Source: Neurospora tetrasperma FGSC 2508 (taxonomy: Eukaryota > Ascomycota > Sordariomycetes > Sordariales > Sordariaceae). From it: a DNA stretch of 64,000 nucleotides. Positions 22,877-34,059 of this stretch are shown in pieces (the stretch's first letter is position 1; every line of letters begins with the position of its first letter). A program made the position numbers and the translations under genes. Location: positions 2,341,744 to 2,405,743 of the forward strand of contig NW_009799179.1 in the NCBI RefSeq assembly GCF_000213175.1. The letters run 5' to 3'. The notes under the pieces were generated by a model, which saw nothing but the letters and a program-made list of their open reading frames with translations, did not search any database and had not been told where the DNA came from.

Positions 22877-23801
22877 GCTGATTTTTGCTTTTCGCGTAAA
22901 GAACTAGCTTCTCAATCAGGGAGTGAAAGAAGGATGAAGGGGCCAGAAGGATTGATATTACAATATCAACCACCAAATCAACTCCGGTCTGTTCGCCGGT
23001 GAGGGACACAATTGCTTTTATTCTCTGCGCATAGTCATATATTCCTCCTCCCGTCATGGTATGATAGCGGAATTGAATCCAGACCTCACTGGCCCGGAAA
23101 ACGTTGCCGAGAATCTAAACCCGGGGAGAGATCTCATAAGAGCATCGAGATGGTGGTGACGGGCATCCAAACATGGTTCGATGTGGCTGTTGAGTACCAT
23201 AGTCGTCGTGACCGCTATCCCCAAAGTTGCACACCTCTTGGCTCATTTTGGACAGAACGGAAGTTTTGACGCCGAAGTACATGCGGACATGTTTGTTTTG
23301 GTAGTCCGACCTTCATCTCTGTGAGTTATGGTTCTTAGTTTGGAACCGTGGGTGAATGAAAATGTTACGTCAACGTTAGCGAATGGTGGGATTGACGATC
23401 CAGCGAAATCCGGGGCCCGTATAAGTGCCGTCCGTGGAAGACAACCGCTAACTGTTAGCGAGGAAAGTAGCCCTACCTGGGTACTTGCCTGGTGGTTGCC
23501 TACTAAGCGAGCATGTACCGCTGTGAATCAGCTGACCTGGCGCTTTAACGTGCATCTGGCATCCGCTGTGACAGGTCAACAACCAAGGGAGCTATCTGCA
23601 CGGGGACCTTGATGGCCTTCGCCACTGCATCCTGTTTTCCCTCCTCCCGTCGTTATCATCAATCCGGCAGCGGACACTCTGTCACCCTTCCACCTCCTCT
23701 TACATCTTGGATTGTTTCTTTTGGATAAGGGACAATTGGAAGTATCCCAACACGGCTCTTTCCCTTCTTCGGCAATATTGTCATCTCACCAGATCGCAGC
23801 A
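22877..23801. other. Divergent promoter region between P4H-like and SWIM/RING genes
   Basis: No gene is visible. The dioxygenase (minus) and the zinc-finger gene (plus) diverge from this 0.9-kb interval. A pyrimidine-rich tract at 23630-23800 precedes the zinc-finger ATG. Confidence 0.5.
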
Positions 23802-24796
23802 ATGGGCACAGGCAACACGGCCGCCTCAAGCAGAAAGAGGAAGCAAGTCGATGATGAACCAACTGTTTCAGATACCAAACAAGTAGCAGGTACATCCTCA
23901 AAGAAGTCCAAGAAGGACGAGTTAGCCCTGGCCACGGAAGAGAAGCGACTACGCAGGTACGCACAACCACCCCATGTGGATGTTTTCCCTCGGTCCACAA
24001 ATCCTCAGTTTGGACTGCTAGCTGACTCCAACCCAGATTCCGTGACAAAGCACCCCAAGCTTTTGCTGTCATCTACGAACGAGCCACAACTCAACGATTT
24101 TTTGTCCTCTCGCGTAAACGCATACCCGTATGGGACAGCTTGGAAGGCTTCGAAGAGGAGGTGGAAATAGCAGGTTCGACAGGCAACATCTACACCGTGA
24201 CAATTGCCCGACAGCCAACATGCACCTGCCCCATGGGTGAGAAGAACGAGCAGTGCAAACACATCATTTACGTACTGGCCCGAGTACTGCGTGCCAGGTA
24301 CGAATATGTCTACCAACTGGCACTGCTAAGCTGCGAGCTCGAAGTCATCTTTAGCAATGCCCCTCCGATCGTGGAAGACGGTGACAGTCTCACGACAGGC
24401 GAAGGAGACAAGAGGAGGAAGCCGATTGAAGGGGATTGCCCTATTTGTTTTAACGAGATGGAGGTACACAAGCCCGAGGAAATTGTTTGGTGCCGAGCGG
24501 CATGCGGCCAGAACGTTCACAAGGAGTGCTTCGAGATGTGGGCGGCTACAAAACGGAAGCAGGCTGGCGGATCCAAGGCCGATGTCACTTGCCCGTACTG
24601 CAGGAGTGTCTGGGAAGGCGATGATGACTTGATCAAGATGATCAAGAAGGGGAGGCCAACCTCGGAAGGATACGTGAATGTTGCTGACCAGTTGGGGATT
24701 AGCCAAGTGCGAGATACCAGCACGTACTATTATGGAGGGTCACGATCAGGGTACTACAACTATGGCAATAGGAGCAGACGGTACCGGCATTATTGA
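23802..24796 (+). CDS. SWIM- and RING-finger protein, 304 aa
   Basis: A likely E3 ubiquitin ligase or ubiquitin-pathway adaptor of the fungal SWIM/RING type. Exons 23802-23956 and 24037-24796 are joined by an 80-nt intron (GTACGC...ACCCAG). The join restores KRLRRFRDKAPQAFAVIYER, the conserved lead-in to the SWIM finger. The lysine/arginine-rich N-terminus (residues 11-40) has SRKRK and SSKKSKK, possible nuclear signals. The SWIM finger is C114, C116, C125 and H127 (TCTCPMGEKNEQCKH). The RING finger is C186, C189, C204, C208, H213, C216, C237 and C240 (DCPICF ... CPYCRSVW). The C-terminal 40 residues are Tyr/Gly/Arg-rich (YYYGGSRSGYYNYG) and probably disordered. The first ATG of this frame is 23802; upstream in-frame sequence has no ATG. 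Target proteins are unknown. Confidence 0.9.
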
Positions 24797-25252
24797 GGAA
24801 GTGCCAGCTCGGGTTTTGAGATAGGAGGAGAGTGTTGGCTGTCTGGCTGGCCGATATGCCGCCCAAACACTCCGCCTGCTTGATTTTGTACCAGTCCGGC
24901 TACAGGACACTCGCGAGGACCGGGAGAGCAACGCGAAGTCCATTCTGCGTTTGACGAGTTTTTTTTTTCTTTTTTTTTTCTATGATCGCCTTGAATGCAA
25001 ATTATTCCCGCGCTGTATCAGTATACGACAGTCACGTATTCAACACACAACATAACGCAGCATATGAAAATATCAGCATTCCTCGATTTCATCCAACAAT
25101 TCACCACAGCATGATATAGGAGAGACCGGTTCTCAAGGTCGCACCATGGTATGGACCCTCACCTCAGCTACGACTCCTCAGAATATGCTCACACTAACCG
25201 GCCCCATTAGTTCTTCCCGATAAGGTCCTTCATTCGTGCAGTCAGGTTAACG

Positions 25253-25618
25253 ATGCGCGCCGCATCGGTTACTTTCTCTTTTGTTATCTCTGCAATAACC
25301 AGCGTACTGGATTTTGATTGTCGTGAGGACACCGCCTACCACCAAGCTGTCGATTACGTTCTCCAAGCATTCCTCAATATGGATTTGGACACATTCGAAC
25401 TCACTTACGTGGACACTGACGCCAACCTTGACGTCGGCCTTGGGTTCTACCTTTTGGTATCCGTCACTGTTGCCGTGTTTGGGGGCATCTTTTTCTTTTT
25501 GGCGCGGTGGAAGTTTGGAGACCCGGGAATTCAAGAAGAACTGCGTGGCTTCCCAACTCTGCAGTCTCTTTTCAGAGGTGTTCACACCAGGTTCTTGAGA
25601 CGAGGGTTAATCGGTTGA
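25253..25618 (+). CDS. Possible small membrane protein, 121 aa
   Basis: One open frame begins with the ATG at 25253. It has a moderately hydrophobic start (RAASVTFSFVISAITSVL) that could act as a signal sequence, an acidic middle (MDLDTFELTYVDTDANLD) and one strong transmembrane segment (GFYLLVSVTVAVFGGIFFFL) followed by a basic region. This signal, lumenal and TM order is reasonable for a small type I membrane protein, but I know no family like it. A minus-strand frame of similar length covers the same bases, so it may be chance. Confidence 0.3.
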   Translation: MRAASVTFSFVISAITSVLDFDCREDTAYHQAVDYVLQAFLNMDLDTFELTYVDTDANLDVGLGFYLLVSVTVAVFGGIFFFLARWKFGDPGIQEELRGFPTLQSLFRGVHTRFLRRGLIG

Positions 25619-27088
25619 ATGAAGAGGAAATCGGGCCTGATGGAAGGTTTGTTCTTCCTCCACCCGATCTTCAGTTCCGGTCTTGACTAAGCAGAGGTTT
25701 TTATGGGTTAAGAGGCGAAAAGTGTTGTCCCATGGGGCCGTACATGGCTATCAGCATGCCTCTACCCCAATTCACCATTGCGGAAGAATACAGAACGAGT
25801 TGAATAAGATGGCTGGATGTTGGATTAGGCATTAGGATAGGACAGCGAATTGGCATTTTTCCAACGGATGCAGCATTGAGCAACAGATTACATGAAGTAT
25901 TAGGTACGTAGGGATCAATCATACTTCTGATTACCTTTGAGCAACAAGCCGCTATCCTAGCCCACACCAAGATATCATCTAGAATCAATGCTAACTGAGA
26001 GAAACGCAGCGAGATACTACGTCTACGAGTATACCAGCCATTTTCACAAAAAGAACAAATGTACACAACGCCGAAACGACGCCGAGTAAGGTGCTGATGG
26101 ACAACGAAGACACCGTCACTCGTTTGGCTTCCACTCTTTTCAGCTTGGCAACGACCGCGTAAGAGTGTTGAGGTATCACCCGGACAATTCTCTCGAAGGG
26201 ATCAATGCTGGGGCATAAACCACTCCATTACAAACAGGGAAAAAAGGAGAGTACGCTATGGAGGAAGAGGAACATCGACAGAAGTTTTACCTACCTTACT
26301 ACGGAAGGGCTTCTCAACAATCAAGAAGAAGTCCCTGATATCAGCGGGTCTTCCACCAACTAATATTTTTCAAGGTTCCCAAAGAGCGCACGGAGGGTGT
26401 TGCCCTGGGCAGTTATCGTATAGCTCTCATAGTGCACTGATTGGACTGACCTTTTAACCGACCGAGAGCTCGTATAATCCGTGACACTACCTACCTATGT
26501 AGCGTTGAGACTTTAGCTGAATACCCTAAGTACTTTAATGCAGGTGAACAGGGCAAGTGATCCGTCCTTGTGACGAGGTCAAGGCAAAAGTAATATTCCT
26601 TACATGGGTTTAGCAAGTCAAGGCCGTGTTTTAGGCGAAATTCTTCGAGCCCGTTATCATACCTATGGGAATAATGTAACGAGCGGGAGGAATAATCAGG
26701 AGTTGAGTGACATACTGCTACTACTTCAGGGTTCAATGCAAAAGAATGGTGATAAAGTACGTTGGCGGACAATGGTGCTGCTACCAACGGTGGTCTAGTT
26801 GGAACTGGTTGAGGTGCGTCGGAAGTTGAAATAAGTTGGTGGCGACATGATTACCTCTAACAATTTGGACTCACGACGTTGTTGAAAGCTGATTTGGGCA
26901 CGTGGGAGACTGGAAGGGGGAAAGAGCTGAAGAGGGAAGGGATTCACAGGTCAAGGCAGTGGAGATATGGTGATGGGAAAGAATCCGTACGACAAAGGCC
27001 ATGTATCAGTGCAGTGTACAAAGAGCATGCATGCGCTTAGCTATTCACTATTTCCGTTGTCTACCTCCAGATCACTAGTCCCCTGTAT
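25619..27088. other. Intergenic, no clear gene
   Basis: The minus-strand frames at 25701-26066 and 25991-26179 contain one hydrophobic segment (SISTLLGVVSALCTFVLF) but I could not splice them into a sensible protein. The remainder holds only short overlapping frames. The part near 27000-27088 should carry the 3' end of the downstream minus-strand gene. Confidence 0.4.
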
Positions 27089-29523
27089 CTAAACCATATC
27101 CCACGGGCGACCTCCTCTCCCATGCTCCGACCGGAGTTCATAGCTATCCCGCTGGCGAGTTCCATCATTCCTAATACCATCATCAATACCATTCAACCAA
27201 GCTCCAATAGTCGAGAACAACCTGGTTGACCTAGCTCTGAAAACGCCGCCACGATGCTTACTAGAGGTACTTGTACTGCACTGCTCATCATCACCATCAT
27301 CGCGTCGTCCATGTCCTGAACCTAGACCAACACCCCAGACATCAGGCCATCGTGTAACCCTTGCCCCTCTATCCTCTCCAGCAGCAGCCCTTCTAGCACC
27401 CCGTGTCTCTTCTTCTTCTTCTTCTTCTTGCTTCGATCGTTGCCCCCACTCCCACTCCCATTCCCACACTTGTTCTTTTCTCTCTGTCGGCACTTCCGGC
27501 TGCCCATCTAGCTGTGTCCCCCCCGGTACCCTCCTACCCGGCGATACAGCAGGTGAACTACCTCTAGGAATCTCCTTCAACTCAACAACCGCATCCCCAT
27601 GCCCATGCCCCCCGTCCATGTGCACAATGACACTCCCAACCTCCTCCTTCTCCTCGTTTATCCCCTCCAACTTATTCAAAGTCTCTTGGTCCACCAGTCG
27701 CAAAGTCGTCCTCGGTCGCGGCGGTAGGCTGTACTTCAACCCGACGGCGCCTAGAGAAGAGCGAGGTGGAGGGTCTAGACCAACCGGCGAGGGGATGTCA
27801 CGGTGGTCGAGCCGGGTGTTGTCGTAGTTGGAGGGGCTGGAGTAGACGGAGGAGGTGTAGGAGTCGTGTTGTCTGGGTGTTTGCGTCTGTGTTTGGGTTG
27901 GAGGGATGGGGGTGGTTTTCGAGTGGTGGTTGGAGGTGTGGATATTGGATTTGACCGTGGATACAGGATCGGGATCGGGATTGGGATCGGGACCGGAATG
28001 GGGATGGTGGATTGGGGTGGACGCAATGTTGGAGCTGGGTTGGAATAAAACCCCGGAAGGGCGTTGTTTTTTCCACTTCCTGTGTGTTTGCTCTTGTGGA
28101 TTGTACTGGTTGGTGTTGGTGAAAGGTGTTGCCCGGCTGTGACTATCGGGTACGGCGCCGGGGCCGGGGCCGGGACCGGAAGGGTTCCTCGGTTGAGCAA
28201 AGTAAGCATACAGGTCTCGGTAATAAGGAGCATCAGCCAAATCAATGGATGCCGATGATCGGCCTTCCAACTGGTCCAGAGTGTCACTGCGCGCTTGGAG
28301 AACGGCAATGGGAATTGGCTTGGGTGGTGATTTGGTGGTAAGTACCCGATTGTTTGCACGTCTTTCTGCTCGGCATTGTTGTTGCTGCCCCTGGTTCTGG
28401 TTGGGACTCTGCTGCTCCCCTGATCCTGCTGCTCCTTCCCGGCTTGACGATGTCCATGCGCCCCCGCCCCCGCCGCGTCCCTAACTGCGGTTGTAGGTGT
28501 TAATCGGGTCGTTCCTTCCTTGGGGCATTGTGTTACCAAGTGAGTGTCCTGAAGTCGCTTCGTGGCCGGAACCGGAACCAAGCGAGCTGTCGACTCTTGG
28601 GGAGCAGTCGTACCGGCTTGAGCCCGTACCGAGTCTACTTGTCGTGTCGACACGATATGGGGTTCCAGATACTGTATCTGCTTGGTGGTAGGTACCACCG
28701 CCGCTCCTGCCATCGTCATGAGCTACGTTCCCGGAATCTAGACTTCGTTCTCTGACGTGTATATTCGGTCGTGGCCGGAACTGCCGCTCGGCTCCAGAGA
28801 CAACCTCCTCCAATCCCGCCACAGAGATCTCGGACGGACCGCGTTGATAGTCACTGTCACCCACCGGACCACTCATTGCCCTCGCACACCATAGTGCTTT
28901 GTTGGACTGCGTCTCCTTAGACGCAATAACCCCGACTGAGGCAGCGCTTAGGACGAAAGACGCGCAGTCCACCAGCATAAGGACCCAGAGAAGATAGATT
29001 TTCGTGCATGACACACGACCGTTTGGTACGCCAGAGAAATTAAGGACCCCCAATGGGCCGGCTTGGAGGGCAAAGCCACCCTCTGCTTTGACTCGAGGGC
29101 ACTTTGTACCGCCATCGTGCATGGGAAGGCCGAGGAGGACCGAAAAAACACCAAAGGCAATGAGGAAAATTAAGTCGGTGACGATAGTGACTTTGTAGGG
29201 AAAGTGGCGACGGGAGTAGCCGAACAGGGAGAAGAGGCACCAGAGGAGTGAAGCAGATGTCTGCAGGTTTCGTTAGCGTCTCAAGGGTTAGAAAGAAACA
29301 AAGGAGTTGAACATACCAGGATCATGAGAGCCACGAGGCTTGTAGCTGGTGATTCACCTGCTTTAGTCATGTTACCAAGCAAGCTGCCATCTATCCCGGC
29401 CATGGTGGAAAGCGCTATAATCAGTAAAAAACGGGAAAAAAGAAAGGCATAGCTGTAAAAGCATTGGGGAGTAAGGGACTCAAAGTTCCGGATAGGCGTC
29501 GAGCCAGGGGAAGAGGAGCCCAT
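27089..29523 (-). CDS. Four-TM MARVEL-like membrane protein with long polar tail
   Basis: The N-terminal part is solid. Exon 29317-29523 (from the ATG at 29523) and an exon from 29260 are joined by a 56-nt intron (GTATGT...CTGCAG), giving four membrane segments: FLFSRFLLIIALSTMAG, SLVALMILTSASLLWCLFSL, IVTDLIFLIAFGVFSVLLGL and IYLLWVLMLVDCASFVLSAA. This spacing, with a Cys-containing loop, is typical of fungal MARVEL-like integral membrane proteins. The same frame meets a TAG at 28481-28483, which would give 328 residues, yet stays open for 463 more codons with coding-like text (DLADAPYYRDLYAYFAQPRN; Pro/Asn/Thr-rich, acidic, ending RPWDMV). Two introns, 28485-28536 and 28287-28345 (111 nt together), would remove the stop and rejoin the frame, giving about 755 residues. 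That model is inference; donors GTAACA and GTACTT are weak. Function unknown. Confidence 0.6.
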
Positions 29524-30738
29524 ATTGATCTCACGGGCTTGAAAATTCCCCAAAAGAAATGTCGTCAGCGAGTGTAGAGAGATTATAGTCCAAAGAGCAA
29601 TTAATCTTGATATACGGTTCCCGTTTCTGACGGGCTTTTAATATTGTAGGTCAGTTTGTAAAGAAATTGACTTGAATCTATATGGCACGCATCCAGGCGG
29701 CTGCATTATTAATGTCGGAGATCGGGAAACTCGAGGGAAAGAATTGGACCAGGAAACAAGAAGTAGAGCGTCCGCATGGTAGAGAGGTTCTTAAGTAGCT
29801 GTTGTGCACGGTTCTAAGATCAAAGCCATTGATCTGTGATTTTTTCGTGTTGCTCACGGCAACAGACGTTTCGACGCATTGGCCATGAGTGTGTGCTTTG
29901 ATGCTCGTAGTCATTAATCATCTTGGTGGTAATGACTGATCGACTGTTGATGTTGTGATCGGTGGGTCGAAGGTGTTCGAGGCTGGCCATGCGCCGTCAT
30001 ACCGAAGCGAGGGCGAGTGCGGAGGCTTGAGTCACTGGATACATACTCTGTGATCCATAAACTCATCATTGAATGAAGTATTCTAGCTCATGTTGATGGA
30101 CTGCATGTTGGGATGATGCTTCAGCCCTATGGTCCTTTAAACCATCCGAGGAGGCTAATATGCCAGAAAAATAAAGACAGACGGACAAGGGGGGAAAAAA
30201 AAAAGGAAAGGGGGGGAGGGGGTTCACCGGTTCATAACGGGCCAGAAGTGAAGCCCAATAAAGAAGGCAAGGAGCTTCAGTGGTGAAAGTTCCCTTAAAC
30301 GAACATCAGGAATTGAAGCTATGCTAATCTTACAAGATAAAACAACATATCGACCCAGACATCGGGGTACTTATTCATCAGCGACTCGGCAGCCGGCTTG
30401 GGTCTTCTGGAATTGTCAAGATGAGGATGAGTGTATACGGGGACTTACAAATCAATTCACTCTTTGTTTGAGGGACTCACACGCGGAGACAGAACGTGAC
30501 AAACACAAAGAAGCCGAATGTAGCATAAATAGACGTGAAATTTTGCTGCAGACGAGAAGCGCTGCAAGATACCCACCCCTACCTCCAATAACATTACGTG
30601 GAATATAAATCGTTTAACTGCTCATCTCCTCTTTGTGTAACTGCACACCCTCGATCTACTCCAAGGATCTCGCTTCCGTAGGTAAACAACAGCGGTGTTA
30701 AATGCTCCTTGGAAAACCCCCCACACCCAGCCATGTAA
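29524..30738. other. Intergenic: MARVEL-gene promoter and Ent3 3' flank
   Basis: No gene is seen. A purine tract of A and G runs lies at about 30188-30222. Frames at 30321-30608 (plus) and 29678-29914 (minus) are unremarkable. Confidence 0.5.
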
Positions 30739-32554
30739 TTAACCGAGCAGATCGTCCAACCCGTGGTTGCCGCCAGTGGTGGGCCTGCTACCGCTGGTCG
30801 GAGTGGAGGGCGCAGCAGTTCCCCAAATACCAGCACTACTCTTCTCTTTGGCCAGCTGTCCGATAGCCGGACCCTTGGTGGTAGGCGTGCTCTTCTTGAT
30901 TCCAGCACTAGCCTGCGACCACAGCGCACCGAAGGCATCACCGCCAGCGGCTGGCTTGGAGGCAGCTGAACCGGTTGCCTTGGCTCCTGAAAGCGAGGAC
31001 CCGGTAGACTGGGTCTGCAGCTGTACCGGGGAAAAGTAATTTGGCTGACCGCCTTGGAAGCCAGTTGGCTTGGGGGCCTGGGAGACGGGCGAAAGGGGCG
31101 TGGAGAAAGCCGAGAAGTTGGCAGCAGGAGTCGTGGTGGAGCTGGGAGGAGGAGAGATGGAGGAGAGGGCAACCATGCCGCTAAGGTTGGCCTGCTGAGG
31201 CGCCGAAACTGGTTGCGGGGCGACAAATTGTGGCCCAGTAGAAAGGGGGGCGATTGGGGGAGAAATCGCAGAAGCAGGCTGAGTGGCGGGCGCGGCAGAC
31301 TGGAAATCATCGAACTCGTCGTCGTCGTCATTAGCGCCGCCGGCTAGAGCCGCAAGCCCAGAGCCGTTGGAAGGTGCGGCGGCGAGGGGCGCGGTCGGGA
31401 TGGATGGCGCTGCGGGCTCATCAAAGGAAAACAAGTCGATCTCGGGTTCCTTTTTCTTGGGCGGCTCGGCGGGTGCTGTTGTCTTCTTGACCCCGGCTCT
31501 TTCTGTCGTGGATCGTGTTGTCCTTGGCGCAGTACGAGACGACGCCTCGCCGTCCAAATCACCTGCATCGTATTCCTCAAACTGCTCTGCCCGTGCCTGG
31601 GTCCCGCGGTAGTCGTTGTTGGAAGGCTGGCCACCAAAAACACCTCCGTCGCCATAAACTCCTCCAGAATAGCCACCGTAGGTAGAGCTGCTACCACCGC
31701 CACCACTGCTGCTACCGCCATACGAAGTGTTGCCGAAACCGCCATAACGTCCGCTGCTCCCGCTGGAGAAGCTCATTCCACCCGAAATGCCCGTGAACTT
31801 GCCCTTGTTTGCGCGGGCCTTCTTGCGCTCTGCTCGGATACGCTCGACATCGCTGAGGAGCTCGGCGAGTTCCTTGGCGCGGTTGCGGACGTTGATACCC
31901 TGGTCTTTGCCGTTCTGATCGATAAAATGGAACTGGCGCAGCATCTTGAGGAGGGTAAGATGCGACCGAGCATCGTCCACCACTCGTTCGGAACCGTGCT
32001 TGATCAGGTACTCTAGTAGTTGAAGGGCCTTGTAGATCTGGCGCCATTCTTCGGCGGACTTTTCTGTGAAACGGCGGTAAATCATGGGCATGATTTCGTT
32101 GAGTGTTTGGCTAAGAACAAGGAGAGAAACGCAAGTTAGCCGCGTTCGCATACAAGCAAGTAGTTCTCGGGGGCGTACTAGTTGAAGGTACCATCGGCGA
32201 TCTCCTGCATCAGAGTCGACGATGCACCCCAAGGTTCATTGTTGGTGGCCTCGCGCACCTGGGTTCGCTGTCAGCTCCCGTCCCGTGGTCTCTTGTCTGG
32301 GATCAAGTGTATGGCGAAGGGCGCAAGAGAATGGGGCCAGTGTGGCGCTTGGATACGGGCATACCTTGGACTCCATCTCGGTATAGTTCATGACAGCTGG
32401 TTGGAGCCATTGTCAGCACCCTGAAAACGAAATCATGAGAGAGTCTTGGTTCTGGACTAGGTGGTCGCCTACCATTTTGAACCTTTCGGACGCCAGCCTT
32501 GATGTCGTAGAGTGTCAGGTTGGACACGGTATCCTTGAGGCTATTGAAATCCAT
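30739..32554 (-). CDS. ent3: ENTH-domain clathrin adaptor, Ent3/epsinR type, 521 aa
   Basis: A phosphoinositide-binding adaptor for clathrin traffic between trans-Golgi and endosomes. Four exons, 32473-32554, 32365-32396, 32179-32258 and 30739-32110, rebuild a contiguous ENTH domain (about residues 12-150): MDFNSLKDTVSNLTLYDIKA, AVMNYTEMESK, VREATNNEPWGASSTLMQEI, MIYRRFTEKSAEEWRQIYKA, IKHGSERVVDDARSHLTLLK and FIDQNGKDQGINVRNRAKEL. The introns are 76, 106 and 68 nt and all phases agree. The rest is a Gly/Ser/Tyr-rich linker, then Ala/Pro/Thr-rich disorder with IDLFSFDEP and an acidic DDDDEFDDFQSA. The latter resembles the gamma-ear binding motif of Ent3/epsinR, the former a clathrin-box-like site. 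The C-terminus HGLDDLLG may be another clathrin contact. The EATNNEPWG signature and the acidic-Phe motif favour Ent3 over the endocytic epsins Ent1/2. Confidence 0.92.
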
Positions 32555-34059
32555 TGCGTTGATGTGTCTATCGCCGGAGTTGCTGGGAATTGTTCGGATG
32601 GGCTAAGGTAATCCTCTGGATCCAATCTGAGCCTCGCGGTGATGATTGCCAGACGGGATGCTGTGGCGACTTGGTGGTTTTTGTTCAGGCTGATCGCTTT
32701 CAGGGCGACGTTTCACGGTCTTGTCGGGATCAGATGGACATTGAGGTGGCCTAGCGTCAGGGTGCCGCTGAGCGCTGACCTCAACTGACGCCGTCCAAGG
32801 CCGACCCCTGCGCTTGACCCGACACCCTGACGCCAAGAAACCAGTGGAACCCAGGAGGTCTGCCAAGACTTTGAAAGCTTGGCACGAGCGTCTCAGCTCT
32901 TTGAAGCCTGAAACTTCAGGCAAGAATTCTGCTTGTGGTTGCCGGCGGCCGACACCGCGGGGCGGCGGGGAGGGAGGGGACGCTCGGCCGCCGGAGCTCG
33001 CTTCCATGCGTTTTGGATGGAGTAAAAATTGTTAAACACCCGACCCGACTCCGTTCTCCCTCTCGTCTCTGGTCTTTGTTGTGCATCCATCGCCGTGTAG
33101 CAGATTTCCATCGTTCGTTTGTTCGGACTTTACCTTGTACTTTTAGCTTCATTATCATCCTACAATCATCCAGGATTTCATCTTCCAGAACCGGTACGTT
33201 GTCATTTTTACTTTTGTCGCCATGTTCTTTTTGAGCCTTTTCTGTCTGGAGGAGCTCTCCCTGCCGGCTGGGAGCTTGCCCAAAGCTCCAAGCTCTATCT
33301 ATGGCAGAGCTCTGAGAGCTTCCATTCCCTGGATTTCTTGGCATCAGATTCAATTCGAATGACCTTTTTTTCATCCACGCTCGAGATGAGGGATGAGGTT
33401 TGTTAGTTTGACAATACCACCACCGCCTTTTGGTCCCTACCCCAGACATGGCCATCAAGGTCGTTAATGCCGTCCATCCCTCTTGTTCGGCTTGGGGTAT
33501 CGTCCATGGCTCCGCAATGTCGTCAATGGCTGCATTGACAGAGGGGGACTCCAAATGAAGAGGCAATCGCAACGCTATGAAGACCCAACAAGCCATATGA
33601 TGGAGCCATGGGTCTACGGTCCTTTGGCCCGGATTGATGTCTTTGGATAGCTCTTGCCAGCACTTTAGCTGCCAACTATACACACACGGGTGGTGGCAGT
33701 TTTGATTGTCATTGCCGTCAGCGTCAGGGCCGACGGGACCTTGGAGACTCGGGGGGGAAGCGCCAACACCACCAGATGGCAGCTGTTTACTTGTTCGTAC
33801 TGGTGTTCCTGAGCCAACGAACCAATCCGAAGCCCACATGCGCCAAACATGACACTTGCAGAGGCTCATACCACTCCACGTTGTCAAGCTGACCTGCTGT
33901 TTCGTCTCCCGCCGCACTGGCAAACGAGACCGAAACAGGCGGCGTGGCGACAGCCCGACAGCTCGAGTCGCAACAATCAATCACGTGGCGAGCAGCTACG
34001 TACCTTCTCCGCCCCCCACTTCTCGGATTGGCTGACCCCTCCTTTCCATTTTAGTGAAA
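32555..34059. other. Divergent promoter region between ent3 and csr-1
   Basis: About 1.5 kb lies between two housekeeping genes pointing away from each other. A minus-strand frame of 354 codons crosses 32916-33980 but begins without an ATG and shows no domain, so I do not call it a gene. The last 80 bases before 34060 are pyrimidine-rich, as expected of a 5' leader for the longer cyclophilin transcript. Confidence 0.5.

Noticed and set aside
32916-33980. A 354-codon minus-strand open frame
   Set aside because: It begins without an ATG, has no domain or splice support, and lies in the promoter region between ent3 and csr-1.
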